15,145 nt of DNA from a bacterium (GTDB lineage: Bacteria > Desulfobacterota > Binatia > UBA12015). A program made the translations under genes and the position numbers. The stretch lies in NCBI GenBank assembly GCA_018970825.1, contig JAGWVP010000016.1:1-15145 (forward strand). The letters run 5' to 3'. Positions within the stretch are counted from its first letter, which is position 1; the number at the start of each line of letters is the position of its first letter. The notes beneath the pieces are model-generated. The model was given only the letters and a program-made list of their open reading frames with translations. It searched no databases and was not told the origin of the DNA. Shown here piece after piece: positions 1 through 7,209 of the stretch.

Positions 1-104
1 GGCTCTCGCGGCGATCGGGGCGGTCGCTCGTCGCGACGATCACCTTCATGTCGACCGGCGCGCTCGCGGTGCTGGTCGCGAGCCGACTCGGGTGGCTTCG
101 ATGA
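1..104 (+). CDS. YeeE/YedE-type sulfur-compound transporter, C-terminal end only (partial)
   Basis: Reading from base 3, 33 codons precede a TGA at 102-104. The end of the protein reads GRSLVATITFMSTGA and closes with a hydrophobic helix and GWLR. This matches the last membrane helix of the YeeE/YedE family, which imports thiosulfate or related sulfur compounds through the inner membrane. The stop overlaps the next start as ATGA, so the two are translationally coupled. In many proteobacteria this transporter is split into two adjacent half-genes, and the following gene is the usual second half. Only the tail is visible, so the call rests on this short match plus the neighbour. Confidence 0.6.
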   Translation, partial: LSRRSGRSLVATITFMSTGALAVLVASRLGWLR

Positions 105-565
105 GCCGCCTGTCGGCCTTCGCCTGCGGGTTCGTGTTCGCGATCGGCCTCGGGCTCGCCGGCATGACCCGGCCGTCGAAGGTGGTCGGCTTCCTCGACG
201 TGACCGGAAACTGGGACCCGACGCTCGCCTTCGTCATGGGCGGGGCGGTGCTGGTCGGACTCGTCGCGGTCCCGGTCGTCCTCCGGCGCGGGCGACCGCT
301 CTTCGAGGGGACCTTCTCGCTCCCGTCCCGCAAGGACGTCGACCTTCCTCTCGTGGCGGGCTCGGCGATCTTCGGCGTCGGATGGGGGCTCGCAGGCTGG
401 TGCCCGGGGCCCGCGATCGTCTCGCTCGCGACCTTGTCCCCGACCCTGCTGACGTTCCTCGTCGCGATGGCCCTGGGGCTCCTCGCGGGCGAGCGGGTTC
501 ACCGGACGATCGGCGAGGCGCAAGCCGCGGCCGCGCTCGCCGACGAGGCGGACACCGATGGCTGA
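101..565 (+). CDS. DUF6691/YeeE-YedE family membrane protein, second half of a split transporter
   Basis: A 154-residue, strongly hydrophobic protein with about four membrane helices. Two family signatures are visible: GMTRPSKVVGFLD near residues 19-33 and GVGWGLAGWCPGPA near residues 92-105, whose Cys101 sits in the conserved CxGP-type motif. In YeeE, cysteines of this kind contact the transported sulfur compound in the pore. I chose the ATG at 101, which overlaps the upstream TGA; a GTG at 92 in the same frame would add three residues. Length and motifs fit the DUF6691 half of two-gene YeeE/YedE transporters, which are often found near sulfur-metabolism or MBL-fold persulfide genes; those would lie outside the window. 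The actual substrate cannot be read from the sequence. Confidence 0.82.
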   Translation: MSRLSAFACGFVFAIGLGLAGMTRPSKVVGFLDVTGNWDPTLAFVMGGAVLVGLVAVPVVLRRGRPLFEGTFSLPSRKDVDLPLVAGSAIFGVGWGLAGWCPGPAIVSLATLSPTLLTFLVAMALGLLAGERVHRTIGEAQAAAALADEADTDG

Positions 566-646
566 GCCCCGCCGCGGGCGCAATCCCGGTCGCGCCACCT
601 TCGCCGGCTGCCGGTGTTCAGGACGGGCACGTCCCGGAGGAAGTCG

Positions 647-1006
647 ATGAGCCAACTCGCCGAGTCGATCGCCCGCGCCCGAAACCTGCGCCTCGTCGCG
701 CGAGGTCGCAAGTCGGGCCAGCCGCGCGAGGTCACGATCTGGTTCGCCGTCGACGGCGAGGATCTCGTCGTCGGTACGCTCGACGAGCGTCGCAACTGGG
801 TGCGCAACGCGCGCGCGAACCCCGACGTCGAGGTCGAGGTGGGGGGCATCCGCCTGCGCGGCCGTTTCGAGGACGTGGCGGACGCGGGTCTCGCGGACCG
901 CGCCCGGACGGCGCTTTCCGCGAAGTACCTGACGGCCCGGATCGCAGGCTGGTTCGGCGTCCGGCAGAAGCACCTCTTCGCGATCCGAGACCTTCGGGCG
1001 GCCTGA
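647..1006 (+). CDS. Small split-barrel protein of the nitroreductase/deazaflavin-dependent type
   Basis: A 119-residue soluble protein. The ATG at 647 is preceded by GGAGG at 636-640 with 6 nt spacing, which makes it a better start than the in-frame GTG at 614. The patterns RGRKSGQPREVTIWF (residues 19-33) and NWVRNARANPDVEVEV (50-65) are typical of small split beta-barrel proteins related to pyridoxamine-phosphate oxidase and the DUF385/DUF2255 'nitroreductase/quinone reductase' group. These bind FMN or F420 and reduce quinones or nitro compounds. Which cofactor is bound cannot be decided here, and the family has members of unknown activity. It stands alone, 81 nt after the transporter gene and in front of a clear promoter region, so no pathway link is implied. 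Confidence 0.65.
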   Translation: MSQLAESIARARNLRLVARGRKSGQPREVTIWFAVDGEDLVVGTLDERRNWVRNARANPDVEVEVGGIRLRGRFEDVADAGLADRARTALSAKYLTARIAGWFGVRQKHLFAIRDLRAA

Positions 1007-1012
1007 GCACGA

Positions 1013-1027
1013 TCGGGAAATTCCCGA
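1013..1027 (+). promoter_or_regulatory. Near-perfect inverted repeat, possible operator
   Basis: TCGGGAA, one central A, then TTCCCGA: seven base pairs of perfect dyad symmetry with a 1-nt centre. The spacing is too tight for an RNA hairpin loop, so a dimeric regulator site is more likely than a terminator. It is AT-richer than its surroundings, lies just after the stop at 1006 and about 50 nt upstream of the TTGACA box. The regulator is unknown. Confidence 0.4.
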
Positions 1028-1076
1028 GACCGGCGTGCCCGGCGCGTCTTTGCGCGGGGTGCGACATTTCAGCCGG

Positions 1077-1105
1077 TTGACAGCCTCCGGGAACCGCCCT
1101 TCACT
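1077..1105 (+). promoter_or_regulatory. Candidate sigma70-type promoter for the haem/copper gene cluster
   Basis: A perfect TTGACA (1077-1082) stands out in this GC-rich sequence. Seventeen bases downstream is TTCACT (1100-1105), a poor match to TATAAT at three of six positions. Transcription from here would give a leader of roughly 60 nt before the ATG at 1171. The -35 element is convincing; the -10 is weak, which would suit an activated promoter. Confidence 0.42.
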
Positions 1106-1170
1106 CTCCGTGTCGGGAGGTCGCGGCGGCCGGGTCGGTGCCGGGACGCCTCCCGGGAGGAGCCACCCGG

Positions 1171-2124
1171 ATGCATCGCCTCATCGCCACCACCCGCCGG
1201 GGAGCACTCGCCCTCGCGTTCGCCATCGTCCCGACGCTCGCGTTCGCGGAGGCCGGGTCCCGCAGCACCTCCGACGGGCATCGCATCCTGATCAGCAAGG
1301 ACGTCGGCCAGGAGCGCTGGGCGATGAACCTCGACCTGAACGACGGCACGATGACCGGGAACGTGTTCTTTCCCGGCGGCGGCCCGCCGCAGTTCGTCTG
1401 GTGCGAGCGCAGGGGCGACGACGGGAGCCTCGACCCGGTGCTCGGCGAGATCCGCTATTCCTGCAAGGGGGCCGACGTCTGTGCCGAGGCCCCCTGCGCC
1501 GACGGCGGCTGGAAGACGCTCGGCGAGGTGTCGGTTCCGGGCTCCTTCTTCCTGCCGGCCACCGACCCGTTCTCGCCGCTCCGGCTGCCGGCCCAGTACT
1601 GCAGCGACGTCTGCACCTATCCCGAGGACATCGGCGGGGAACCGTCGTTCTCGATCCAGACCAACTGCTGCAATTACGTCACGCTCGGGCAGCGGACGAC
1701 GCGCGACATCCGGCGGGGCGACCAGCTGACGATCCGGTTGTGGCACTACCAGCTGACGGGTCCGTCGAACGCGAAGTCGTATCTCGCGGTGCAGATCAAC
1801 GACCGGCTCGCCTGGGAGGCCCGGCTCCCTTTCCCCTGCGCGGGCGGCATCACCGGCTTCGTCCCGAACGGCGACTGTCGCGACGCGGCGACGCCGGCCG
1901 AGAGCGATCCCTATCGATTCACCGCCGATTTCGACGCACCGGCAGGTTCGGTGGTCTATCTCCACGTCCAGAACCACGGCGAGAACAGCTACAACATGGT
2001 CGAGGCGTCGGTCGGCGGCGAGTCGTTCATCCTGAGCGATGCGTGGACCCACGTGAGCAAGGGGCTGCGCGTGCGCCCGGGCGGTCGACCCGCCTCGGTC
2101 GAGGGAGCGGCCGGTGCGCCCTGA
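1171..2124 (+). CDS. Secreted cysteine-rich protein with the shared four-Cys module; function unknown
   Basis: A 317-residue exported protein. The ATG at 1171 has GGGAGGAG at 1155-1162 and is followed by a Sec signal peptide (RR, then ALALAFAIVPTLAFA, cleavage near residue 26). Residues about 33-129 form a module also found in the exported cytochrome at 4204-4947: ILISKDVGQERWA, then FVWC, then cysteines 78, 98, 104 and 109 spaced C-x19-C-x5-C-x4-C, ending GSFFLP. Trp50, Trp77 and Trp114 have counterparts in the other protein. Residues about 140-300 are a second domain with six more cysteines (144, 148, 166, 167, 223, 236) and many short beta-type segments, ending in a region of His/Trp residues; I do not recognise it. 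The gene overlaps the fused MbnP/MbnH gene by 11 nt, so it probably acts with that protein in the periplasm. A direct metal-binding or substrate role is inference only. Confidence 0.72.
   Translation: MHRLIATTRRGALALAFAIVPTLAFAEAGSRSTSDGHRILISKDVGQERWAMNLDLNDGTMTGNVFFPGGGPPQFVWCERRGDDGSLDPVLGEIRYSCKGADVCAEAPCADGGWKTLGEVSVPGSFFLPATDPFSPLRLPAQYCSDVCTYPEDIGGEPSFSIQTNCCNYVTLGQRTTRDIRRGDQLTIRLWHYQLTGPSNAKSYLAVQINDRLAWEARLPFPCAGGITGFVPNGDCRDAATPAESDPYRFTADFDAPAGSVVYLHVQNHGENSYNMVEASVGGESFILSDAWTHVSKGLRVRPGGRPASVEGAAGAP
1291..1325 (+). repeat. Copy 1 of the near-identical core of the duplicated four-Cys module
   Basis: This 35-base stretch matches 4351-4385 at 33 of 35 positions, in the same reading frame and exactly 3060 bases away. 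It encodes the ISKDVGQERWA segment. It is part of a duplicated coding module, not a mobile element. Confidence 0.7.
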
Positions 2125-4159
2125 CACCCGGGCAATCGCGGGTCGACGCGGGCCGCGATCCATCGCGTCGCTCCTGCTCTCGGCGGCGCTCGCCGCCTGC
2201 TCCGACGGCGGCGGCGCGGCGCCCACCGGCCCGCCCGGTCCCGCGCGGGTCGCGCTGACCTTCCTTGCGCGGGTGAACGGCGAACCCTTCGCCTGCGGTC
2301 GGACCTATCCCGGCCTCGGCGTCGGGGCGGTCGACTGGGAGCCGAGCGATCTTCGCGTCTACGTCTCGAACGTGAGGCTCGTCCGCGAGGACGGAGGCGA
2401 GCAGCCGGTCGAGCTCGACCAGGACGGAGCGACGCAGCTCGAAGGGATCGCCCTGCTCGACTTCGAGGACGCAACCGCCCGCTGCTCGCTCGTCGGCACG
2501 CCCGAGACGAACGTCCACGTGCGGGGGCAGGTGCCCGCGGGAAACTACGACGGCGTCCGGTTCACGGTCGGCGTCCCCTTCGAGCGCAATCACGGGGATG
2601 CGTCGGTGGCGCCCCCGCCGCTCGACTCGAGCGCGATGTTCTGGACCTGGAACACCGGCTACCGCTTCCTCGTCCTCGACGGCTCGATCCCGAGCGGCGC
2701 CGGCTACAGCGTGCACGTCGGGAGCACGCGCTGCCAGGGCGACGGACGCGGCAACGTGTCCGGATGCGACCAGCCGAACCGCGCCGAGTTCGCGCTCGAC
2801 GGCTTCGACCCCGCGCGCGACGCGGTCGTTCTCGACGTCGGCGTGCTCCTCTCGGAGAGCGACCTCGCGACGAACGCGGCCGGCACCTCCGCGGGCTGCC
2901 AGGGATCGCCGACCGATCCCGACTGCGAGGGGCCGTTCGCACTGCTCGGTCTGCCGTTCGGCGGCATCGCGGCTCCGCCCCAGCGGGTCTTCCGGGTCGG
3001 CGCAGGCCTCGCCGAGGCGCCCCCGGCGACGCCGGCGCCGACCGGCACGCCCGGGCCGACCCCGACACCCGGACCCGGCCCGGCCTGGACCTGGAACCTG
3101 CCCGCCGGCTTCCCCGTCCCGATCGTCCCCGCGGACAACCCGATGAGCGAGTCGAAGGTCGAACTCGGGCGCCGCCTCTTCCACGACGTCCGCCTCTCTC
3201 GCAACGGCACGCAGTCGTGCGCGAGCTGCCATCGCCAGGAACTCGCGTTCAGCGACGGCGCGACGACCTCGCGCGGTTCGACGGGCGAACTCACGCCCCG
3301 CAACTCCCCCTCGCTCGCGAACGCGGCCTACAACCCGACGCTCACCTGGATGAACCCGCTGCTCGAGACCCTCGAGGAGCAGGCGATGGTGCCGCTGTTC
3401 GGCGAGACCCCGGTCGAACTCGGCTTCGGCGGGCGCGAGGACGAGCTCGCAGCCCGGGTCGCCGCCGACCCGGTCTACCGCGCGATGTTCGACGCGGCCT
3501 TCCCCGGCGAGGCCGAGCCGGTCTCGGTCGGAAACCTCGTGAAGGCGATCGGTGCCTTCGAGCGCACGCTCGTCTCGGGCAACTCGCCCTACGACCGCTG
3601 GCTCGCGGGCGACGAGGAGGCCCTCTCGGCCGCGGCGAAGCGCGGCAAGGACCTGTTCTTCTCCGAACTCCTCGAGTGCCGCCACTGCCACGGCGGCCTC
3701 AACTTCGCGAGCGCGCTCGCCCACGACGGCAGCCCGCGCGAGAAGACTCCCTTCGAGAACAACGGCCTCTACGACGTGGGCGGCACGGGTGCCTATCCCG
3801 CGCCCAACGTCGGGCTCTACGAGTTCACCGGCGACCTGCGCGACATGGGCCGGATGAAGCCTCCGACGCTGCGCAACATCGCGCTCACCGCGCCGTACAT
3901 GCACGACGGCAGCATCGCCACGCTCGAGGAAGTGATCGACCACTACGCGCGCGGCGGACGTCTCGTCGAGTCCGGCCCGAACGCGGGCGACGGGGCGGCG
4001 AGCCCCTACAAGAGCACCTTCATCACCGGCTTCCCGCTCTCGGCGCGCGCGAAGTCGGACCTGGTCGAGTTCCTGCGGAGCCTGACCGACGCGGGTTTCA
4101 CGACCGATCCGCGTTTCTCCGACCCGTTCGCCGCGCAGGCGGGCGGGTCCGCACCCTGA
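2114..4159 (+). CDS. Lipoprotein fusing an MbnP-like copper-protein domain to an MbnH/MauG-like di-haem peroxidase domain
   Basis: A 681-residue protein. The GTG start at 2114 has GAGGGAG at 2101-2107 and overlaps the previous stop by 11 nt. Residues 11-29 form a lipoprotein signal (SLLLSAALAAC, lipobox Cys29). Residues about 45-280 match the MbnP / 'metallo-mystery pair four-Cys' family: FLARVNGEPFACG, SDLRVYVSNVRLV, IALLDFED, TWNTGYRFL, VHVGSTRC, and cysteines 61, 124, 207, 218, 262 and 271. A Pro/Thr/Gly linker follows (302-323). Residues about 335-660 are an MbnH-type di-haem domain with CASCH (369-373) and CRHCH (522-526), a likely inter-haem Trp412 (LTWMNPLLETLEEQA), and LRNIALTAPYMHDGS near 586-600. 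Known family biology: MbnH uses peroxide chemistry to convert an MbnP Trp to kynurenine, creating a Cu(I) site; the two are normally separate proteins. Here both are one chain. Candidate Trp residues in the MbnP half are 75, 177 and 179; I cannot assign the modified one without an alignment. Confidence 0.88.
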   Translation: MRPDTRAIAGRRGPRSIASLLLSAALAACSDGGGAAPTGPPGPARVALTFLARVNGEPFACGRTYPGLGVGAVDWEPSDLRVYVSNVRLVREDGGEQPVELDQDGATQLEGIALLDFEDATARCSLVGTPETNVHVRGQVPAGNYDGVRFTVGVPFERNHGDASVAPPPLDSSAMFWTWNTGYRFLVLDGSIPSGAGYSVHVGSTRCQGDGRGNVSGCDQPNRAEFALDGFDPARDAVVLDVGVLLSESDLATNAAGTSAGCQGSPTDPDCEGPFALLGLPFGGIAAPPQRVFRVGAGLAEAPPATPAPTGTPGPTPTPGPGPAWTWNLPAGFPVPIVPADNPMSESKVELGRRLFHDVRLSRNGTQSCASCHRQELAFSDGATTSRGSTGELTPRNSPSLANAAYNPTLTWMNPLLETLEEQAMVPLFGETPVELGFGGREDELAARVAADPVYRAMFDAAFPGEAEPVSVGNLVKAIGAFERTLVSGNSPYDRWLAGDEEALSAAAKRGKDLFFSELLECRHCHGGLNFASALAHDGSPREKTPFENNGLYDVGGTGAYPAPNVGLYEFTGDLRDMGRMKPPTLRNIALTAPYMHDGSIATLEEVIDHYARGGRLVESGPNAGDGAASPYKSTFITGFPLSARAKSDLVEFLRSLTDAGFTTDPRFSDPFAAQAGGSAP

Positions 4160-4203
4160 GCACGTCGGAGACCGCCTCGAAGACGCAAGGAGCCCTTCCG
4201 GCC

Positions 4204-4947
4204 ATGAGACCCACGATCCCCACCGACCGCCGACTCCGCGCGGCGCTTCTCGCGGCGACGATCGCCGCCGTGCTCGCCCGTGCCGGCCAGGCCTCGGCCC
4301 AGTTGCGCGCCTCGGGCACGCAGATGACGCCGGACTCCCGCCGCTATCTCATCAACAAGGACGTCGGCCCGGAGCGCTGGGCGATCTCCTACAACCTGCA
4401 GGACCGCACCGTGACGGGGAACGTCTTCCGCTCCGACGGGTCGGCGCCGTCCTTCGTCTGGTGCACGATCGCGAGCCAGGTGCCGGCGGGCGACCCCGCG
4501 GCGAACCAGTACCTGCTCGACTGCTGGGGCGCGCCGCAGTGCGTGGCCGCACCGTGCTCCGACGACGACTGGCAGGTGATCCAGCAGGGCATCCCGATCG
4601 CGGGCTCGTTCCTGCTTCCCCCCGGGACACGGGTCACGTTCGAGGCGAACATCGAGCCGGTGCTCGACGCGCAGTGCGCGACCTCGGGCTGCCACTCCGG
4701 TGTGAGCCCGGCCCAGGGGCTCGACCTCTCGAACGGCAAGGCCTACGACGCGATCTTCCGGAAGCCGTCGTCCCAGGACGCGGACCATCTCCTGGTCGAG
4801 CCCTTCGACCCGGAGGCGAGCCACCTGTTCGGCAAGATCACCGGCACGGAGACGGGAGCGCGGATGCCGCTCGGGGGAGCCCCGCTGTCCGACGAGGTCG
4901 TCGGTGCCTTCCGGCAGTGGATCCTCGAGGGAGCCGCCGAGAACTGA
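4204..4947 (+). CDS. Secreted mono-haem cytochrome c carrying the shared four-Cys module
   Basis: A 247-residue exported protein; ATG at 4204 with AAGGAG at 4187-4192, 44 nt after the fused lipoprotein gene. The signal peptide spans about residues 1-32 (AALLAATIAAVLARAGQASA). Residues about 42-138 repeat the module of the 1171-2124 protein: YLINKDVGPERWA, FVWC, cysteines 87, 107, 113, 118 with the same C-x19-C-x5-C-x4-C spacing, and matching Trp59, Trp86, Trp123. Residues about 143-246 form a cytochrome c-like domain: FEANIEPVLDAQC, then CATSGCH (158-164), a C-x4-CH haem motif in place of the usual C-x2-CH, and RMPLGG (220-225) whose Met221 is the likely distal ligand, then FRQWILEGA. It is probably a periplasmic electron carrier for, or an acceptor from, the di-haem enzyme. 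The C-x4-CH spacing is known from tetrahaem c3 cytochromes, so haem attachment is plausible but unproven. Confidence 0.75.
   Translation: MRPTIPTDRRLRAALLAATIAAVLARAGQASAQLRASGTQMTPDSRRYLINKDVGPERWAISYNLQDRTVTGNVFRSDGSAPSFVWCTIASQVPAGDPAANQYLLDCWGAPQCVAAPCSDDDWQVIQQGIPIAGSFLLPPGTRVTFEANIEPVLDAQCATSGCHSGVSPAQGLDLSNGKAYDAIFRKPSSQDADHLLVEPFDPEASHLFGKITGTETGARMPLGGAPLSDEVVGAFRQWILEGAAEN
4351..4385 (+). repeat. Copy 2 of the near-identical core of the duplicated four-Cys module
   Basis: Matches 1291-1325 at 33 of 35 positions in the same frame. Similarity continues more weakly downstream through the region encoding TGNVF and FVWC. The high nucleotide identity inside otherwise diverged genes suggests duplication with later gene conversion or strong constraint. 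Confidence 0.7.
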
Positions 4948-5029
4948 GCGGAGCGGGATTCCCGGGGCGGCCGTCGCGAGCCTTCGCGGGGTGCGCGCCG
5001 GCGCCGGACTGTGCTACGACGGGCCCGTC

Positions 5030-6418
5030 GTGGGGGTGGGCGGGGCGCAGCGGGGTCGGATTTCTCTCGGCGACCTCGAGTCGCTCGCGGGAGACGGACG
5101 GGTCGAAACCGTCCTCGTGGTGTTCCCGGACCTCTACGGCCGGCTGCTCGGCAAGCGCTTCGAGGTCGGCCACTTTCTCGGACACGTGGCGGGCGAGGGC
5201 ACTCACGGCTGCGACTACCTGCTGACCGTCGACATGGAGATGCAGCCGGTCGCGGGATACCGGTTCGCGAGCTGGCAGCTCGGTTACGGCGACGTCGCGA
5301 TGGTGCCGGACCTCGGGACGCTCCGGGTCGCCGCCTGGCTCGACCGCACGGCCGTCGTGCTGTGCGACCTCGCGATCGAAGCCACGGGCGCGCCCGCCGC
5401 GCCCGCCCCGAGATCGGTCCTCGCGCGACAGGCCGCCTCCGCCGACGCCGCCGGCTTTCGGGTCGAGGCCGCCTCCGAGCTCGAGTTCTACGCCTTCGAG
5501 ACGAGCTACCGCGCGGCGGCCCGCAGCGGTTACGCGAAGCTCGTTCCCGCCGGCTGGTACCTCGAGGATTACCACGCGCTCCAGGGAACGCGGCTCGAGC
5601 GGCTGAACGCCCCGCTGCGGCGCCACCTCGGCGACTCCGGCATCGAGGTCGAGAGCACGAAGGGCGAGTGGGGCCTCGGCCAGCACGAGATCAACGTGCG
5701 CCATGCCGAGGTCCGCGAGATGGCCGATCGCCACGTGCTGCTGAAGCAGTGCGCGAAGGAGACCGCCGAGCAGGCCGGGCTGTCGGTCACCTTCATGGCG
5801 AAGATCGCCGAGGACCGTGCGGGATCCTCCTGCCACGTCCACCTGAGCCTGTGGCGCGACGGCCGCAACGCCTTCGACGGGGACGGACGTCTCGGCCCGG
5901 TGCGCTGCTCCGACACCTTCCGCTGGTTCCTCGGCGGCTGGATCGCGCGGGCGGGCGAGACGATGCCGTTCTACGCGCCGAACCCGAACTCCTACAAGCG
6001 ATTCCAGGCGGCCTCCTGGGCGCCGACGCGCCTCGCGTGGAGCCACGACAACCGCACGGTGGGATTCCGCGTCGTCGGCGAGGGGCCGAGCCTGCGCATC
6101 GAGTGCCGCATCCCCGGAGCCGACTGCAACCCGTACCTCGCCTTCGCGGCGGCGCTCGCCTCGGGGCTCGACGGGCTCGCGCGGCGCACCGAGCCGCCGC
6201 CGATGTTCTCCGGTGACGCGTACGCGGCCGACGCGCTGCCTCGGGTTCCGGCGACGCTGCGGGAGGCGAGCGAGCGGTTCGCCGCGAGCGAGTTCGCCCG
6301 CGCCGCTTTCGGCGACGAAGTCGTCGAGCACTACGCGCATTTCTTCCGGCAGGAACAGCAGGCGAGCGAGGCGGCCGTGACCGACTGGGAGAGGCGGCGC
6401 TACTTCGAGAGGATCTGA
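5030..6418 (+). CDS. Glutamine synthetase family gamma-glutamyl ligase (PuuA/GlnA3-GlnA4-like)
   Basis: About 462 residues from a GTG at 5030. The start is uncertain: GTG 5036 and GTG 4991 are also in frame and no strong ribosome site is visible, while the most upstream in-frame start would overlap the previous gene. The N-terminal beta-grasp domain has FPDLYGRLLGKRF (32-44). The catalytic domain shows ELEFY (150-154), GEWGLGQHEINV (212-223), GSSCHVHLSL (265-274), NSYKRF (320-325), an Asn-Arg pair at 341-342 and RIECRIPGADCNPYLAFA. These are the metal-, ATP- and glutamate-binding motifs of the fold. No NLYDLP adenylylation site is seen. The sequence resembles the PuuA branch, which joins glutamate to an amine, more than housekeeping GlnA. 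Downstream hydrolase and dehydrogenase genes support an amine-catabolic role; the amine is unknown. Confidence 0.85.
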   Translation: MGVGGAQRGRISLGDLESLAGDGRVETVLVVFPDLYGRLLGKRFEVGHFLGHVAGEGTHGCDYLLTVDMEMQPVAGYRFASWQLGYGDVAMVPDLGTLRVAAWLDRTAVVLCDLAIEATGAPAAPAPRSVLARQAASADAAGFRVEAASELEFYAFETSYRAAARSGYAKLVPAGWYLEDYHALQGTRLERLNAPLRRHLGDSGIEVESTKGEWGLGQHEINVRHAEVREMADRHVLLKQCAKETAEQAGLSVTFMAKIAEDRAGSSCHVHLSLWRDGRNAFDGDGRLGPVRCSDTFRWFLGGWIARAGETMPFYAPNPNSYKRFQAASWAPTRLAWSHDNRTVGFRVVGEGPSLRIECRIPGADCNPYLAFAAALASGLDGLARRTEPPPMFSGDAYAADALPRVPATLREASERFAASEFARAAFGDEVVEHYAHFFRQEQQASEAAVTDWERRRYFERI

Positions 6419-6445
6419 GGAAACCGGAGGGGTGGGGGGACGCGC

Positions 6446-7198
6446 GTGGGGCGCACGATCATCGGCATCACGACCTACGGCCGCAACGAGCAGGACCGCT
6501 ACTCGTTGCCGGCCAACTACGTCGACTGCATCCGCCGCGCGGGCGGGATCGCCGTCCTGCTGCCGCCGTCGTGCGACCGCGTGGACGAGTGGTTCGAGAT
6601 CGTGGACGGGTTCGTGCTGGCCGGCGGCGGCGACATCGCCCCCGCGATCTACGGCGGCCTCGACCACGAGACGATCTACTCGGTCGACCCGGACCGAGAC
6701 GGCTGCGAACTCGAGATCGCCCGACGGGTCGTCGAGAGCCGGCGCCCCGCGCTCGGGATCTGCCGCGGAGCCCAGGTGGTGAACGTCGCCCTCGGCGGGA
6801 CGCTCCACGAGCACGTGCCCGACGCCTACGGCGAGGAGGTCGTCCACCGGCACCCCGAGCGCCACCCGATCCGGCACCGGGTGCTCGTGCACCCGGAGTC
6901 CGGCCTCGCGCGCATCACCGAGTCTCTCGACTTCGAGTCGGCCTCCATCCACCACCAGGCGGTGCGCGACCTGGCGCCGGCGCTCCGGGCGTGCGCGCAC
7001 GCCCCCGACGGGGTGGTCGAGGCGATCGAGATGCCGGATCACCCGTGGCTCTATGCGGTGCAGTGGCATCCCGAGTTGACGGCCTTCGCCGATCCCGCGC
7101 AGCAGCGGATCTTCGATGCGCTGGTCGCGGCGGCGTCGGTGGCAAGGGAGCGAACGCCGTCGTCCGCAGGTCGTTCGGCCGCGGCCGGCCGATCGTGA
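6446..7198 (+). CDS. Class I glutamine-amidotransferase-like gamma-glutamyl hydrolase (PuuD type)
   Basis: 250 residues. The GTG at 6446 follows a purine-rich GGGGGGA (6434-6440). Peptidase C26 features are clear: FVLAGGGDIAPAIYG (56-70), the nucleophile elbow LGICRGAQ with Cys106, and the catalytic pair in VQWHPE (His208, Glu210). PuuD cleaves the gamma-glutamyl bond of gamma-glutamyl-GABA, and relatives cleave other gamma-glutamyl amides, returning glutamate. It starts 27 nt after the ligase gene and 11 nt before the dehydrogenase gene, so it very likely finishes a pathway that the ligase begins. The last 20 residues are an Arg/Ala/Ser-rich tail outside the fold. Confidence 0.88.
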   Translation: MGRTIIGITTYGRNEQDRYSLPANYVDCIRRAGGIAVLLPPSCDRVDEWFEIVDGFVLAGGGDIAPAIYGGLDHETIYSVDPDRDGCELEIARRVVESRRPALGICRGAQVVNVALGGTLHEHVPDAYGEEVVHRHPERHPIRHRVLVHPESGLARITESLDFESASIHHQAVRDLAPALRACAHAPDGVVEAIEMPDHPWLYAVQWHPELTAFADPAQQRIFDALVAAASVARERTPSSAGRSAAAGRS

Positions 7199-7209
7199 GG
7201 GGAGGGCGG

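Noticed and set aside
3017..3083. Short GC-rich direct repeats resembling a tandem repeat or recombination scar
   Set aside because: They encode the Pro/Thr/Gly linker between the two domains of the fused lipoprotein, so a coding explanation is enough.
2027..3943. A 638-codon minus-strand open frame opposite the MbnP/MbnH fusion gene
   Set aside because: Composition is typical of an antisense shadow, and both haem motifs and the lipobox are on the + strand.
5013..5020. A possible -10 element just before the glutamine-synthetase-like gene
   Set aside because: The match (TACGAC) is poor, no -35 is found 16-18 bases upstream, and the spot almost touches the likely start codon.
4838..7069. A 743-codon minus-strand open frame opposite the glutamine-synthetase-like and hydrolase genes
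   Set aside because: No recognisable domain and Arg/Val/Gly-rich composition. The opposite strand carries strong family motifs throughout.
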